This document shows positions 18,261 through 26,710 of a stretch of 64,000 nucleotides of DNA, piece after piece (positions within the stretch are counted from its first letter, which is position 1; each line of letters starts with the position of its first letter). Origin of the DNA: JBCCBV01 sp039033855 (lineage in GTDB: Bacteria; Planctomycetota; Phycisphaerae; Phycisphaerales; Phycisphaeraceae); NCBI GenBank assembly GCA_039033855.1, contig JBCCBV010000005.1, positions 113,890 through 177,889 on the forward strand, written 5' to 3'. The notes beneath the pieces are model-generated. The model ran no database searches and was not told the origin of the DNA. It worked only from the letters and a program-made list of their open reading frames with translations. Both the position numbers and the translations under genes were made by a program.

Positions 18261-18830
18261 TCAGCTCGACAGCATCCCGGTTTGGCGGGCGTAGTTGAAG
18301 ACGCCGCCGGCGTCGACGATCGGCTTGACCTCGCCGAGCGGGCTGAGTTGGAAGGTTTCGCCGGTGTCGTGGTTGGTCAGGGTGTTGGCGGCGGGGTCGA
18401 GGGTGACCTGGTCGCCGGTCTTGACCTTGCCGTCGGTCAGCGGGGTTTCGCACTCGGCGGGCAGCAGGTACCCGCCGTTGACGCAGTTGCGGAAGAAGAT
18501 GCGGGCGTAGAACTCGGCGACCACGGCCTGGACGCCGGCCTCGGCCAGGGCCAGGGGGGCGTGCTCGCGCGAGCTTCCGCAGCCGAAGTTCTTGCCGCCG
18601 ATGACCACGCGGTATTCGGAGGCGAACTTGCCCTCATCGACGAGCTTCATGCCGCCCTTGGGCAGGCCGCACTGGGCCTCGGGCACGCCGACGCAGGCGT
18701 ACATGCCGAAGAACTTGCGTTCCTCGGGCACCGACGGGTCGTAGGCCAGATACTCGGCGGGGATGATCTGGTCGGTGTCGATGTCGTCGCCGAGGACGAA
18801 GGCTTTGCCGGTGATGGGTGCGTCGGACAT
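18261..18830 (-). CDS. leuD: 3-isopropylmalate dehydratase small subunit
   Basis: 189-residue small subunit of the leucine-pathway isomerase, which pairs with the [4Fe-4S] subunit LeuC. Marks are GDDIDTDQIIPAEYL, and GGKNFGCGSSREHAPLALAE, which supplies the substrate-binding loop, followed by NGGYLLPAE. Length and motifs fit the bacterial/archaeal HACN-type LeuD. leuC is not next to it and does not appear in the window, so the two subunits are encoded apart. ATG 18830 has only a weak GCAGG upstream. Confidence 0.93.
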   Translation of the reverse strand: MSDAPITGKAFVLGDDIDTDQIIPAEYLAYDPSVPEERKFFGMYACVGVPEAQCGLPKGGMKLVDEGKFASEYRVVIGGKNFGCGSSREHAPLALAEAGVQAVVAEFYARIFFRNCVNGGYLLPAECETPLTDGKVKTGDQVTLDPAANTLTNHDTGETFQLSPLGEVKPIVDAGGVFNYARQTGMLSS

Positions 18831-18953
18831 GGTGGTGGGCCTGCGGGTGCGAATGAATTGCGGGGCTCAAGCATAGCCGGGGCGTGGCTGGCGGACGGAG
18901 GTTGACCAATGGCAGGTGGCTCGCCGGTGTCGCGCGGGAGAAGCTTGGCGGTT

Positions 18954-21212
18954 TTAGATGCCCGGGGCGCGGTCGGGCTGGCCGACGGGCCTGGAGTCGG
19001 ACCCGGGCTGGCCGAAGCGGGCACGCCGGCGGTCGATGTCGGCTTCGAGATCGCGCATGCGCGAGGCGAGTTCGGGCTTGATACTGGTGGCGAGCATTTC
19101 GCGCAGGCCGGAGACCAGACTCTGGGCCACGGCGAACTGCCCGGCCTCGGACCGCTGCTGGGCACCGTCGAGGATCATTTCGACCAACGGGTCTTCGATC
19201 GCCGCGGCGGGGATGCGGCCCTGCGGATCGGCGAGCAGCACGCGGGTGGACGCCAGGGCCTCGTTGATGCGGTCGGCGGCGAGGTAGGCCCGGGCGAGTC
19301 CGCGGTAAAGGTCGTCGCGCGATGCGGGGCTGAGCTGGTCGGCGGACACCGCGACGCGCTCAAAGTCGCGCACGGCCGACTGCGGGTCGTCCAGGCGTTC
19401 GCGCACGCCGCCACGCTCGAGCAGCAGGCGGAGCGAGGCTTCGTCGCGCTCGAGTTCCTGGCCCGGCCGGTCGATGGCGGCGGTCAAGATGCGGTCGGCC
19501 AGGCGCAGGCCGCGCTCGTCGTCGGGCAACGCCGTGGCAATGGGCAGGGCCTGGGTGGGCGGCTGCACGCGCGAGGCGGTGGCGACCAGCGCGTCGCGCC
19601 AGGCCGGGTCGAGGGCGGGGCGGGTCGGCGGCCGTTCGGCCAGGGCGCGGAGGGTGGCGGCTTCGGACCCGCGGCGGTTGGCGGCGCTCAAGACGACGGG
19701 CTGGATCACCGGGTCGGCCGAGCGGATGGCGATTTCCAAAAGCGAGTGGGGCGACTCGGCCCAGGCGCGGGCGGCGGTTTCGCGCACTTCCGGCCGGGGG
19801 TCGTCGAGCCAGCGGACCACGCGTTCCCAGCGGTCGTCGTTGGCGTCGATCACCTGGCCGAGCAGCGCGATGATGGGCGGGTCGACCGGGCCTGCGGCGG
19901 AGAGGATGCGGTCGAGCGTGGCGCGGACCTCGCGCTTCTGGGCGTCGGTCACCACGCCCACGCGGGCGGCGGACGACAGGGCCGCGGCGGCGTCGGGCCG
20001 GAGCACGCGGTCGTCGAGCAGGTCCATCGCCGGTTCGACCGAGGCCTGACGCGGCAGGCGGGCCATCATCGACAGCGCGGCCTGGAGCACGGCCGGGTCG
20101 CCCTCGGCCCGGTCGGCCAAACGGTTGGCCACCCGGTCGGCGGCCGGAGCGTCGGACAAATCGCGCAGCACGGCGGCGGCCCGCTGGCGGACCAAGGGCG
20201 ACTCGTCGGACAGGCCGGCCCGCAGGCCGCTGCGCAGCTCGCCATCGAAGGGCAGGTCGTCGAGCAGGCGCTGCTCCGCCAACGCGATCGCGAGCACGCG
20301 GATCGGCTCGAGCGCGTCGGCCAGCATGAACACCAGCACGCCGGCGCGGTCGTCGGGGGCGGTGGTGCGATACAAAGCGCGTTGCGACTCGATCAGCCGG
20401 TCGACGAGTTCTTGCTCGCGCGTTTCGGCGCGTTCTTGGGCACGGGTGACCTGCTGGAGCAGCCGTCGGGTCCACTCGGCCTCTTCGAGGTCTTGAGACT
20501 CTTGCCACCACTGGGTCCAGGCTTTTCGGTCGGCGCCGTACGGCAGGGCGGTCATGCGGCCTAAGGCGCGTAGCGCGTCTTCCTGCACCGCCACGGGTTG
20601 GACGGCGTCGATGAGTTGGACCAGCGTTTCGGCGGCGCGGACGGTGCGCAGGTACGACAGCGCGTCGATGTAGCGAGCCCGGGTGGCAGGGGTGCCGACC
20701 ATCGCGGCTTCGCGGATGGCGCGCTCGACTTCGCGCGTGGTGAAGCGCGGCGCGGCGGCGGCCCAGAGCCGGTCGCCCTGCGGGCCCAGGCGCCCACCCA
20801 TGTCGAACAGATACGGGCCGAGGTCGCGCGGCGTGTCCGCCAGCGAAGCGCCCACGACGGTCAACACGGCCAGGCCGACGGCCGGGGGGTGTGCGGCCGA
20901 CGTCGCCGAACGCAAAGCAAGCTCGGCCTCGTCGCCACGCTCTTGGTGAAGCCGGAGCAGGCGTTCGACGGCCTCGTGGCGTTCGGACAGGTCGGCGTTC
21001 TGGCTGATCAGGCCGACGTAGGCGGCGCGGACCTGCGGCGGCAACTCGGCCGGGTCGATGCGCTCGGCGGGGTTCGCCGGCTGACCCAGCGCCAGGTCGG
21101 CGGGCAGGCCGCCGAGCAGGAGGCCCGCGCAGAGCAATCCGGCACCGGCGCGGCCGGTGCGGCGCCCCAGCAGACGCGGGGATCGGGTTGGATTACGGGG
21201 GAAAACGGCCAT
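18954..21212 (-). CDS. Exported HEAT-repeat protein
   Basis: 752 residues. An Arg-rich start and a hydrophobic segment ending LLGGLPADLALGQ form a signal peptide, so it acts in the periplasm. The rest is helical repeats: units such as DESPLVRQRAAAVLRDLSDA and DDPRPEVRETAARAWAES are HEAT/PBS-lyase-like, and the C-terminal third (LSPASRDDLYRGLARAYLAA) resembles TPR helices. Such solenoids bind other proteins; no enzyme motif is seen. It lies 123 bases downstream of leuD on the same strand. Confidence 0.78.
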   Translation of the reverse strand: MAVFPRNPTRSPRLLGRRTGRAGAGLLCAGLLLGGLPADLALGQPANPAERIDPAELPPQVRAAYVGLISQNADLSERHEAVERLLRLHQERGDEAELALRSATSAAHPPAVGLAVLTVVGASLADTPRDLGPYLFDMGGRLGPQGDRLWAAAAPRFTTREVERAIREAAMVGTPATRARYIDALSYLRTVRAAETLVQLIDAVQPVAVQEDALRALGRMTALPYGADRKAWTQWWQESQDLEEAEWTRRLLQQVTRAQERAETREQELVDRLIESQRALYRTTAPDDRAGVLVFMLADALEPIRVLAIALAEQRLLDDLPFDGELRSGLRAGLSDESPLVRQRAAAVLRDLSDAPAADRVANRLADRAEGDPAVLQAALSMMARLPRQASVEPAMDLLDDRVLRPDAAAALSSAARVGVVTDAQKREVRATLDRILSAAGPVDPPIIALLGQVIDANDDRWERVVRWLDDPRPEVRETAARAWAESPHSLLEIAIRSADPVIQPVVLSAANRRGSEAATLRALAERPPTRPALDPAWRDALVATASRVQPPTQALPIATALPDDERGLRLADRILTAAIDRPGQELERDEASLRLLLERGGVRERLDDPQSAVRDFERVAVSADQLSPASRDDLYRGLARAYLAADRINEALASTRVLLADPQGRIPAAAIEDPLVEMILDGAQQRSEAGQFAVAQSLVSGLREMLATSIKPELASRMRDLEADIDRRRARFGQPGSDSRPVGQPDRAPGI

Positions 21213-21311
21213 GCGCGCTGCTGCCGATCATATCGGCGTCCCAAGGCAAGACGTGCGCCCGCTGAACGGGGTTACGGCAGAAACGGACGTACGGGGTGTC
21301 CGCCGGCGCGT

Positions 21312-21343
21312 TTCAGGCGGATTGTGGGGCTTTGCCGCCTGAA
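21312..21343. other. Perfect stem-loop between genes
   Basis: TTCAGGCGG (21312-21320) pairs perfectly with CCGCCTGAA (21335-21343) across a 14-base loop, just past the end of the YwaF-like gene and 100 bases upstream of the HEAT-repeat gene. No T-run follows on either strand, so a factor-independent terminator is not proven; it could cap the 3' end of the upstream transcript. Confidence 0.55.
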
Positions 21344-21358
21344 TCTAGGGGCTTAGCG

Positions 21359-22024
21359 TTAGCGTTTTGCAAACTTGTGGGCGGCGGCGATGCCGAGGTA
21401 GAGCCCGACCAGCAAGCCGCCGGCGATAAGCGCGATGGGGACCAGACGCACCGGCCAGGGGCCCAGGCGGCTCAGCCAGGCGGGGTCGGCGGCCGGGCCG
21501 GTGTAGCCGTAGCCGAAGCCGGTCTCCCAGTTCAGCAGCACCGTCCCGAGCCCGTAGGCCCACGTGAAGCCGAGCGCCCGCCAAAGGTCGGCCCGGGTGA
21601 ATCGCAGGCGCTGCGCGAGCAGGTGGTACGCCGCGACCGACACCACGATGCCGTGCGAGGCCAGGTAGAAGAAGGTGCGCAGCGGCTCGGCGTCTTCGGC
21701 GACTACGGGCACGACAAAGGCAAGCGGCGTCAGGCCAAGGCCCCAGCCGATCACGACGGCCCGCAGCAGCCGGGCGCGCGGGATCAGCAGCGACACGGGG
21801 GCCAGGATCGTGGCGAGGTCGCAGTAGTGCAACGGCAGGCTCTTGGACCAGTCGAAGCGTCCCCCGCCGAGCCAGTAGGCGTGGTGGCCTACCGCGACGG
21901 CGATGGCCAACGCCGCAAGCCCTAGCCGTATAGCCGTACGACAGGTAGGTGCACCCCCGCGGTGCAGCGCGCCGCAGAGCGCGCCCAACCCGATCGACAT
22001 CGCCAGGGTCAGCCAGTGGATCAC
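21359..22024 (-). CDS. YwaF/TIGR02206-like membrane protein
   Basis: 221-residue integral membrane protein with six or seven hydrophobic segments. The stretch LPLHYCDLATILAPVSLLI is the signature of the TIGR02206/YwaF group, whose function is unknown. GTG at 22024 is chosen as the start because it overlaps the TGA of the upstream gene as GTGA, implying coupled translation; the longer frame to 22171 would overlap that gene heavily. Last gene of the DinB - NRDE - DedA/ATP-grasp - YwaF operon. Confidence 0.8.
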   Translation of the reverse strand: MIHWLTLAMSIGLGALCGALHRGGAPTCRTAIRLGLAALAIAVAVGHHAYWLGGGRFDWSKSLPLHYCDLATILAPVSLLIPRARLLRAVVIGWGLGLTPLAFVVPVVAEDAEPLRTFFYLASHGIVVSVAAYHLLAQRLRFTRADLWRALGFTWAYGLGTVLLNWETGFGYGYTGPAADPAWLSRLGPWPVRLVPIALIAGGLLVGLYLGIAAAHKFAKR

Positions 22025-23892
22025 GCGGCGATCCCTTGCGGCAGCGGTCGGCCGAACCAGCCACGCCATAGGAGTTTGACGATGGGCCAGCCGCGCGGCT
22101 TGCGCTCGGGCGCGTCTGCTTGCTGCAAAACGTGCCGGCCGATGCGGAACGCCCAGGTCCACTGGTCCCACAAGATTCGATATGCCTTAAAGAGCGAGAA
22201 TGACGGGTCGTACAGGTGCGTCGATTCGGAAGACACGCCGTTGACTTCCACGGCCTCGAACCGGCCTTGGCGGAAGTCTTCTTCGCTGGCGTAGCGCACG
22301 TCCAGACGGCCGAAGTAGAACCCCGGGCAGCGCTTGACGACCTGATCGACGGCCTGGGTTAGCGCGTCGGTGATGAAACGCGACCCGTCGCTAAAACGTG
22401 ACCCCTGGGCGTGGTTGCCGGCGTCGCCCAGCGAAACCACTTCGCCCGCTGCGGGGGCACGCTCGGCGGCTTCGGGCCCGAGCCTGCGCAGGAACACGCG
22501 GGCCTGCATGCGCAAACGGGGGTCGTCCCAGATGATCTGTTGCAGGGTGCGGGCCCCGTCGCCGGTGGCTTGCGGGAATTGCTTGTGCGTGATGGAAAAG
22601 ATGCGGCCTTGGGGCTCGTTGGGGTGGCGGACGTAGAACACGCCGGCCTCGCCCGGGCCGGGGTCGTAGGGCTGGAGCACCTGAGCCACGGGGCTGGCGG
22701 CGAGGGCGTCGAAGGCATCCCGGTCGTTGCGGAGCAGACGCACGCCGACGCCGCGCTGGCCGACGTCGGGCTTGAGGATGATGGGGTAGTCCCAGCCGTT
22801 CGTCCGCATGGCCTGCTGCAGGTTCGTCAGTCGGTCGTTGGTGCTGGATTCGTCGTGCGCTTCGGCGGGGGGGACCAGGGCCGTGGGCAGCACGCCGGGG
22901 CCCGAAAAGCGGGCTTGCAAGGCGTGCTTGGATTCGCAGATCAGCCCGCCGAACGCGGGTAGCGCCGGGTTGGCTTTGGCGAACACGGTCAGCCCGCCGT
23001 GGCGCAGGGCGATGAGGCACCAGAGCGGGATGAACGGCAGGTAAAACAGCAGGCCTGGCCAGAACTCCCAGCGCCAGAGTTTGGACACGCTGGCGAGGAA
23101 GCCGGCCCGGCCGCGCCGAGTCAGCAGCAGCGGCGCCCGGGGCAGGAAGTGGATCCCCGCGAGCACCAGGACGAAGGCCCAGAGCACGGCCAACCAGGTG
23201 GGCACGCCCAGGCGGTCGAGCTTCATGGCCGCCGCGCCGCCTACAGCCGTGGCGAGCGCGGTCATCACCGGCACCCATACGGCGACGGCCAAGAGCGTCC
23301 AGCCGACGAACTTCCATGGCCGTTGACCGAGCGCGCCCGCGGCGACGTACACCGGCAGGCGCGTGCCGGGCACGAACCGGCAGCCCACCACGACACGCCC
23401 GGTGTGCGCGTCGATCCACCGGCCGAAGCGCTCGGCCCGCTCGGGGGGGACCCAGGCCGCGACACGCTTCCACCGCAGCAAGCGCCGGCCGCCGATCCGC
23501 CCGGCCAGCCACAGGCCGACGTCGCCGACGAAGATCCCCACGAACAACGCCCCGAGGGCGAACGGCCAGCCGAGCCAGCCTTCGCGGATCATCAGCCCGA
23601 CCGCGGCCAGGGTCGGGTCTTCCAGAATGAACGTGGCGAAGGCGATCATCGCGCCCCGCAGCCAGGGGCTTTCGACCCGGCGGGGGTCCAGGCCGAGCGG
23701 CAGCAGGGCGGGGCCGAGCTTGGGCTCGACGCCTGAGGACGCGGCCGTATTCTCGACAAGTACAGAATTCGATCGCGCCGCTGGCGGCTCGGGCTGTTCG
23801 GGCTGAGCCGACGACGCGCCGGCGAGCAGGCACGCCAAACCGAGCCAGAGACCGGCCAGCACACGCCATAGCGGGGGGTGGGCCATACGCAT
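22021..23892 (-). CDS. DedA/VTT membrane domain fused to ATP-grasp domain
   Basis: 623 residues. After a signal-like N-terminus, residues about 80-260 form a DedA (SNARE-associated/VTT) membrane domain: GDVGLWLAGRIGG, and GRVVVGCRFVPGTRLPVYVA, the conserved R-F-x-PG motif of lipid scramblases. From about residue 280 comes an ATP-grasp domain: YPIILKPDVGQRGVGVRLL (ATP-binding lysine and glycine loop), then FYFGRLDVRY and FEAVEVNGVSSES (metal-binding acidic and Asn residues). A fused lipid transporter and carboxylate-amine or similar ligase suggests chemistry on a lipid-linked or envelope substrate (inference). It sits 4 bases after the NRDE gene. Confidence 0.85.
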   Translation of the reverse strand: MRMAHPPLWRVLAGLWLGLACLLAGASSAQPEQPEPPAARSNSVLVENTAASSGVEPKLGPALLPLGLDPRRVESPWLRGAMIAFATFILEDPTLAAVGLMIREGWLGWPFALGALFVGIFVGDVGLWLAGRIGGRRLLRWKRVAAWVPPERAERFGRWIDAHTGRVVVGCRFVPGTRLPVYVAAGALGQRPWKFVGWTLLAVAVWVPVMTALATAVGGAAAMKLDRLGVPTWLAVLWAFVLVLAGIHFLPRAPLLLTRRGRAGFLASVSKLWRWEFWPGLLFYLPFIPLWCLIALRHGGLTVFAKANPALPAFGGLICESKHALQARFSGPGVLPTALVPPAEAHDESSTNDRLTNLQQAMRTNGWDYPIILKPDVGQRGVGVRLLRNDRDAFDALAASPVAQVLQPYDPGPGEAGVFYVRHPNEPQGRIFSITHKQFPQATGDGARTLQQIIWDDPRLRMQARVFLRRLGPEAAERAPAAGEVVSLGDAGNHAQGSRFSDGSRFITDALTQAVDQVVKRCPGFYFGRLDVRYASEEDFRQGRFEAVEVNGVSSESTHLYDPSFSLFKAYRILWDQWTWAFRIGRHVLQQADAPERKPRGWPIVKLLWRGWFGRPLPQGIAA

Positions 23893-23896
23893 CGGG

Positions 23897-24703
23897 CTAG
23901 CGGGGCCCCGTGCTTGGGCGATCCGCTGCCGAGGCCACGGGCTTGCGGTCGAGCCGGACGGTTTGAGCGGCGCACGGCGTGGCCGCGCCGTCGCTCCACA
24001 AGCGGTAGTCCAGTTCGACGGCCTGAGGCGTCACCGTCAACTCGGTCTGGCTGACCGTCCGGGCGTCATCGCGCGACATGCAGAACCCCGCGAAGGAACG
24101 AGACGGATCGACCGATCTGTGGAGCGCGGCTTGCTGGTCGGGCCAGCGTTCGGGATCGCTGCCAAATGCACGCGCGAAGACTCCGCGCCGGTCTGCTTCG
24201 ACCACGTTGTCGCCAAGACCCGAGCTCGACCACAGGGTGGGCGGATCGTGTTGCGAGATCGCTTGACGCTTTACAAGCAGCCGTTCAGCATCGTTTGACT
24301 CTGCGTAGCCCGAGCCCATCCAGGCGAAGGTCAGCACGGCCTGGTCGTCGAAAGCGATGAGCTCGAACGGCAGGAAACGCGTTGCGGACATCACCTGGGC
24401 GCGCTCGGCCACGGCGTGCAGGTCGGTGCAGTCGAGCAAGTCGAGGATGACGCGTCCGCGGGTCTGCGGTTGGCTCGGCCGGGGCAGCTTGTCCGCAGCA
24501 AGCGGGTTGCGGTTGAGCAGCGCCATGCCCAGCCCGTTCGCCTTGACGGCCGCCCAGGTTCCCCCGCCCACGGGATCGATCGGATAGGCGAAGTCCGGCC
24601 CGGAGCAGAGGTCGGGCGCGATCGGGCGGGCTCGCTGTTCGTCGCGGTTGTGCAGCAGGCGCAGGCCCCCGCGGGGCAGCGGGATTAGCGTGGCGGTGCA
24701 CAT
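23897..24703 (-). CDS. NRDE (TANGO2-like) family protein
   Basis: 268 residues starting MCTATLIPL, with the family-naming LLHNRDEQRAR directly after and GGTWAAVKANGLGMALLNR next. The Cys2 at the N-terminus is conserved in the family and may act as an Ntn-type nucleophile after Met removal. TANGO2-like proteins are linked to haem or lipid handling in eukaryotes; the bacterial role is unclear. ATG 24703 lies 2 bases after the DinB stop, so the genes form one operon. Confidence 0.88.
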   Translation of the reverse strand: MCTATLIPLPRGGLRLLHNRDEQRARPIAPDLCSGPDFAYPIDPVGGGTWAAVKANGLGMALLNRNPLAADKLPRPSQPQTRGRVILDLLDCTDLHAVAERAQVMSATRFLPFELIAFDDQAVLTFAWMGSGYAESNDAERLLVKRQAISQHDPPTLWSSSGLGDNVVEADRRGVFARAFGSDPERWPDQQAALHRSVDPSRSFAGFCMSRDDARTVSQTELTVTPQAVELDYRLWSDGAATPCAAQTVRLDRKPVASAADRPSTGPR

Positions 24704-24705
24704 GC

Positions 24706-25233
24706 TCAGGCCGGGCTCAGGTTCCACAGGGTGGACGGCGCGAAGCCGAGCTCAGCCGGCGGGGTGACGCCGTGCTCGCGCAAGAGCGCGGCGACCATGG
24801 CGCTGTGGTGGATGGTGTGGCTCTGGACGAAGATGAGTTCGCGGGCCAGCGAAGTGGGCGCCTCGACCCAGTCGGCCTCGGCCGAAACCCGGGTGCGCAC
24901 GCGGACGGTTCGCTGCATCGCTTCGGGCGGGCAGGCGCGGAGCTTTTGGGCGGCTTGGCGGAGTTCGGCGACGCCCTGGGCGGGGTCTTGCTCGACGTTT
25001 GAGCCACGGCTGCGGGCCTCGTAATCGACTACGCCGGTGTTGAGCGAGGCCAAGGCGGCCGAGGCGTGGTCGAGGCAATGGCGGACGTGCCCGCCGACGG
25101 CGCCGGCGATGCCTTTTTCGCCTTGCACGGCGTAAGCGGCCGGGTCGAGAGACGCCACCGCATTGGCCAAGAGATCGAGGCTGGCGCCAGCGGCGAGGGC
25201 CGGGCTTGCGGCGGAGGAAGAAGAAGCGTTCAT
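24706..25233 (-). CDS. DinB-like metal-binding protein
   Basis: 175 residues of a DinB/YfiT four-helix fold. Metal-ligand histidines are expected in GGHVRHCLDH (first helix region) and SHTIHHSAMVAALL (third). Members of this fold include thiol-dependent transferases, but the substrate here is unknown. ATG 25233 is preferred over an upstream in-frame start because the domain begins soon after it. First gene of the four-gene operon, divergent from the YHS lipoprotein gene across 182 bases. Confidence 0.8.
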   Translation of the reverse strand: MNASSSSAASPALAAGASLDLLANAVASLDPAAYAVQGEKGIAGAVGGHVRHCLDHASAALASLNTGVVDYEARSRGSNVEQDPAQGVAELRQAAQKLRACPPEAMQRTVRVRTRVSAEADWVEAPTSLARELIFVQSHTIHHSAMVAALLREHGVTPPAELGFAPSTLWNLSPA

Positions 25234-25415
25234 GCGGTGCGTTCCGGGCGTCGAAGGGGCCAGCGTTTGAGGCAGGCGGGGCTGGGTCCGGTATCCGACC
25301 CCACCAGAACGACCGCTGGAAAGCGGCGTACTCCGTCGTGGAAATACAATCGTGGGGCCGGGCGGTTCATTCCGCAATCCGTGTATACCGACTATCCCTT
25401 AGCGAGGCGGAGTGT

Positions 25416-25994
25416 ATGAGCATCACGCGAATCTTGCCGGGTCGGACGACGTGCTGGCTGGGTGTGACGGCCATGGTGGTGGGGCTGGGGTTCTTGGCGG
25501 GTTGCGCGAGCTGGGCAGGTGGGATTCCGGGCGCCGGCGATCCTCAGACCGAGGTATCGCAGAACCTCGACCACGGCCTGGCGGCCCACGGCTACGACGT
25601 GGTGGCCTACTTCCCCGAGGGCGGGCGCGAAGCCACGCCGGGCTCGGCCGACATCACGGCAACCTGGCAAGGAGGCGAGTACCGGTTCGTGTCCGTAGAG
25701 CACCGTCAGCTATTCGAGGAACGGCCCGAGAAGTACGCCCCGGCGTTCAACGGCTACTGCGCGTATGCCGTGGCCGACGACGAACTCGTAGACATCGACC
25801 CGGAGAGCTACCGGATCCAGGACGGCCGGCTGCTGCTGTTCTACAAGGACTTTTTCGTCGACACCCGCAAGCGTTGGGCCCACGACCCCGACGGCCTGCT
25901 CGAACGAGCCGACGGCCATTGGGCCAAGCGGATCGACGCGGCCAAGGCTTCCCAATCAACGGCCGAAACACGCCCCGCCACGCAGCCGGGCTGA
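25416..25994 (+). CDS. YHS-domain lipoprotein
   Basis: 192 residues. A signal peptide ends in the lipobox FLAGC, so it is an exported lipoprotein. The YHS-type core is HGYDVVAYFPEGG, the heme/metal-like pocket region RFVSVEHRQLFEERPEKYAP, and FNGYCAYAV. Proteins with this layout (YHS-domain containing, often next to metal or redox genes) probably bind a metal or sense oxidants; function is not proven. GGAG precedes ATG 25416 with short spacing. Promoter information in the divergent gap is not clear. Confidence 0.85.
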   Translation: MSITRILPGRTTCWLGVTAMVVGLGFLAGCASWAGGIPGAGDPQTEVSQNLDHGLAAHGYDVVAYFPEGGREATPGSADITATWQGGEYRFVSVEHRQLFEERPEKYAPAFNGYCAYAVADDELVDIDPESYRIQDGRLLLFYKDFFVDTRKRWAHDPDGLLERADGHWAKRIDAAKASQSTAETRPATQPG

Positions 25995-26012
25995 CCGATC
26001 CGGCGCGACGGG

Positions 26013-26040
26013 TTGAGCCCGAGGGCGGGTCGGTTATGCT
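26013..26040 (+). promoter_or_regulatory. Promoter of tRNA-Pro
   Basis: TTGAGC (26013-26018), a 16-base spacer and TATGCT (26035-26040), 43 bases upstream of the mature tRNA. The -35 matches the consensus at four positions and the -10 equals the one before rnpB. Confidence 0.5.
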
Positions 26041-26083
26041 GTGGGACTCGGGTTGGCGGCTGGCTTCGGCTGGGCCGCCACGA

Positions 26084-26157
26084 CGGGGCGTAGCGCAGCT
26101 TGGTAGCGCGCCATACTGGGGGTGTGGAGGTCGCTGGTTCGAATCCAGTCGCCCCGA
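26084..26157 (+). tRNA. tRNA-Pro(GGG)
   Basis: Cloverleaf folds fully. The acceptor CGGGGCG pairs with CGCCCCG and the discriminator is A. The anticodon stem is CCATA/TGTGG with loop CTGGGGG, so the anticodon is GGG, reading CCC/CCU. The T arm is CTGG-TTCGAAT-CCAG. CCA is not encoded. A terminator follows 32 bases downstream. Confidence 0.96.
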
Positions 26158-26189
26158 TGGAACCGGCGCATCGCGTCGAACCGTCCGCG

Positions 26190-26218
26190 AAGCCGTCGGG
26201 TCTGCCCGGCGGCTTTTT
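26190..26218 (+). terminator. Intrinsic terminator of tRNA-Pro
   Basis: AAGCCGTCGGG pairs with CCCGGCGGCTT (one G.U) around a TCTG loop and is followed by a T-run at 26214-26218. Confidence 0.9.
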
Positions 26219-26277
26219 GCGTGATGGCCCCCTACGCCCGATGCGCAAACAGCGCAGGGACAAACACCCGCCAGCCG

Positions 26278-26652
26278 CTACGGGCTTGGCGTGGAAGCGC
26301 CTCGGGTCTGCTCGGCCGGCAGCGGTGTCGATACATCTTCGCTCGACACCTGCAAACCCACGGCGCCAGCGGCGATGGCCAACACGCTCACGAGTTTGAC
26401 GATCGAAAAGCCTTCGCCGAAATAAAGCACGCCCACCGCCACGGCGCCCACCGAGCCCGCGCCCACCCAGATCGGATACCCCACGCTGACCGGCAAGGTC
26501 TTCAGGGCCAGCGTCAACAGCCCCAGCCCGCCTACTGCGCCGACGACCACCAGCACCGTCGGCCCGGGACGGGTGAAGCCCTGCGACGCCTTCATCGCCC
26601 CGGCGAACAACACTTCGAACCCGGCGGCCAACGCGAGATAGACCCAGGCCAT
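26278..26652 (-). CDS. Small multidrug resistance (SMR) family exporter
   Basis: 124 residues with four membrane helices. The essential glutamate sits in the first helix (LAAGFEVLFAGAMKASQGF), and LPVSVGYPIWVGAGSVGA in the third is the family signature. The FEV context and GxGSVGA are closer to the guanidinium exporter Gdx/SugE branch than to EmrE, but that is an inference. The C-terminal tail of 20 residues is extra. It lies 58 bases downstream of the kinase gene on the same strand; no guanidine riboswitch could be recognised in that gap. Confidence 0.85.
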   Translation of the reverse strand: MAWVYLALAAGFEVLFAGAMKASQGFTRPGPTVLVVVGAVGGLGLLTLALKTLPVSVGYPIWVGAGSVGAVAVGVLYFGEGFSIVKLVSVLAIAAGAVGLQVSSEDVSTPLPAEQTRGASTPSP

Positions 26653-26710
26653 GACGACGCTCCTCTGCGCTACGGTGCGGACCCCGGCAAGGTAGCGAGC
26701 GGCGTGAGCC

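Noticed and set aside
26653..26710. Guanidine riboswitch before the SMR gene
   Set aside because: No ACGR hairpin pair or ykkC core is present in the short gap; the gene seems to be read from the kinase promoter.
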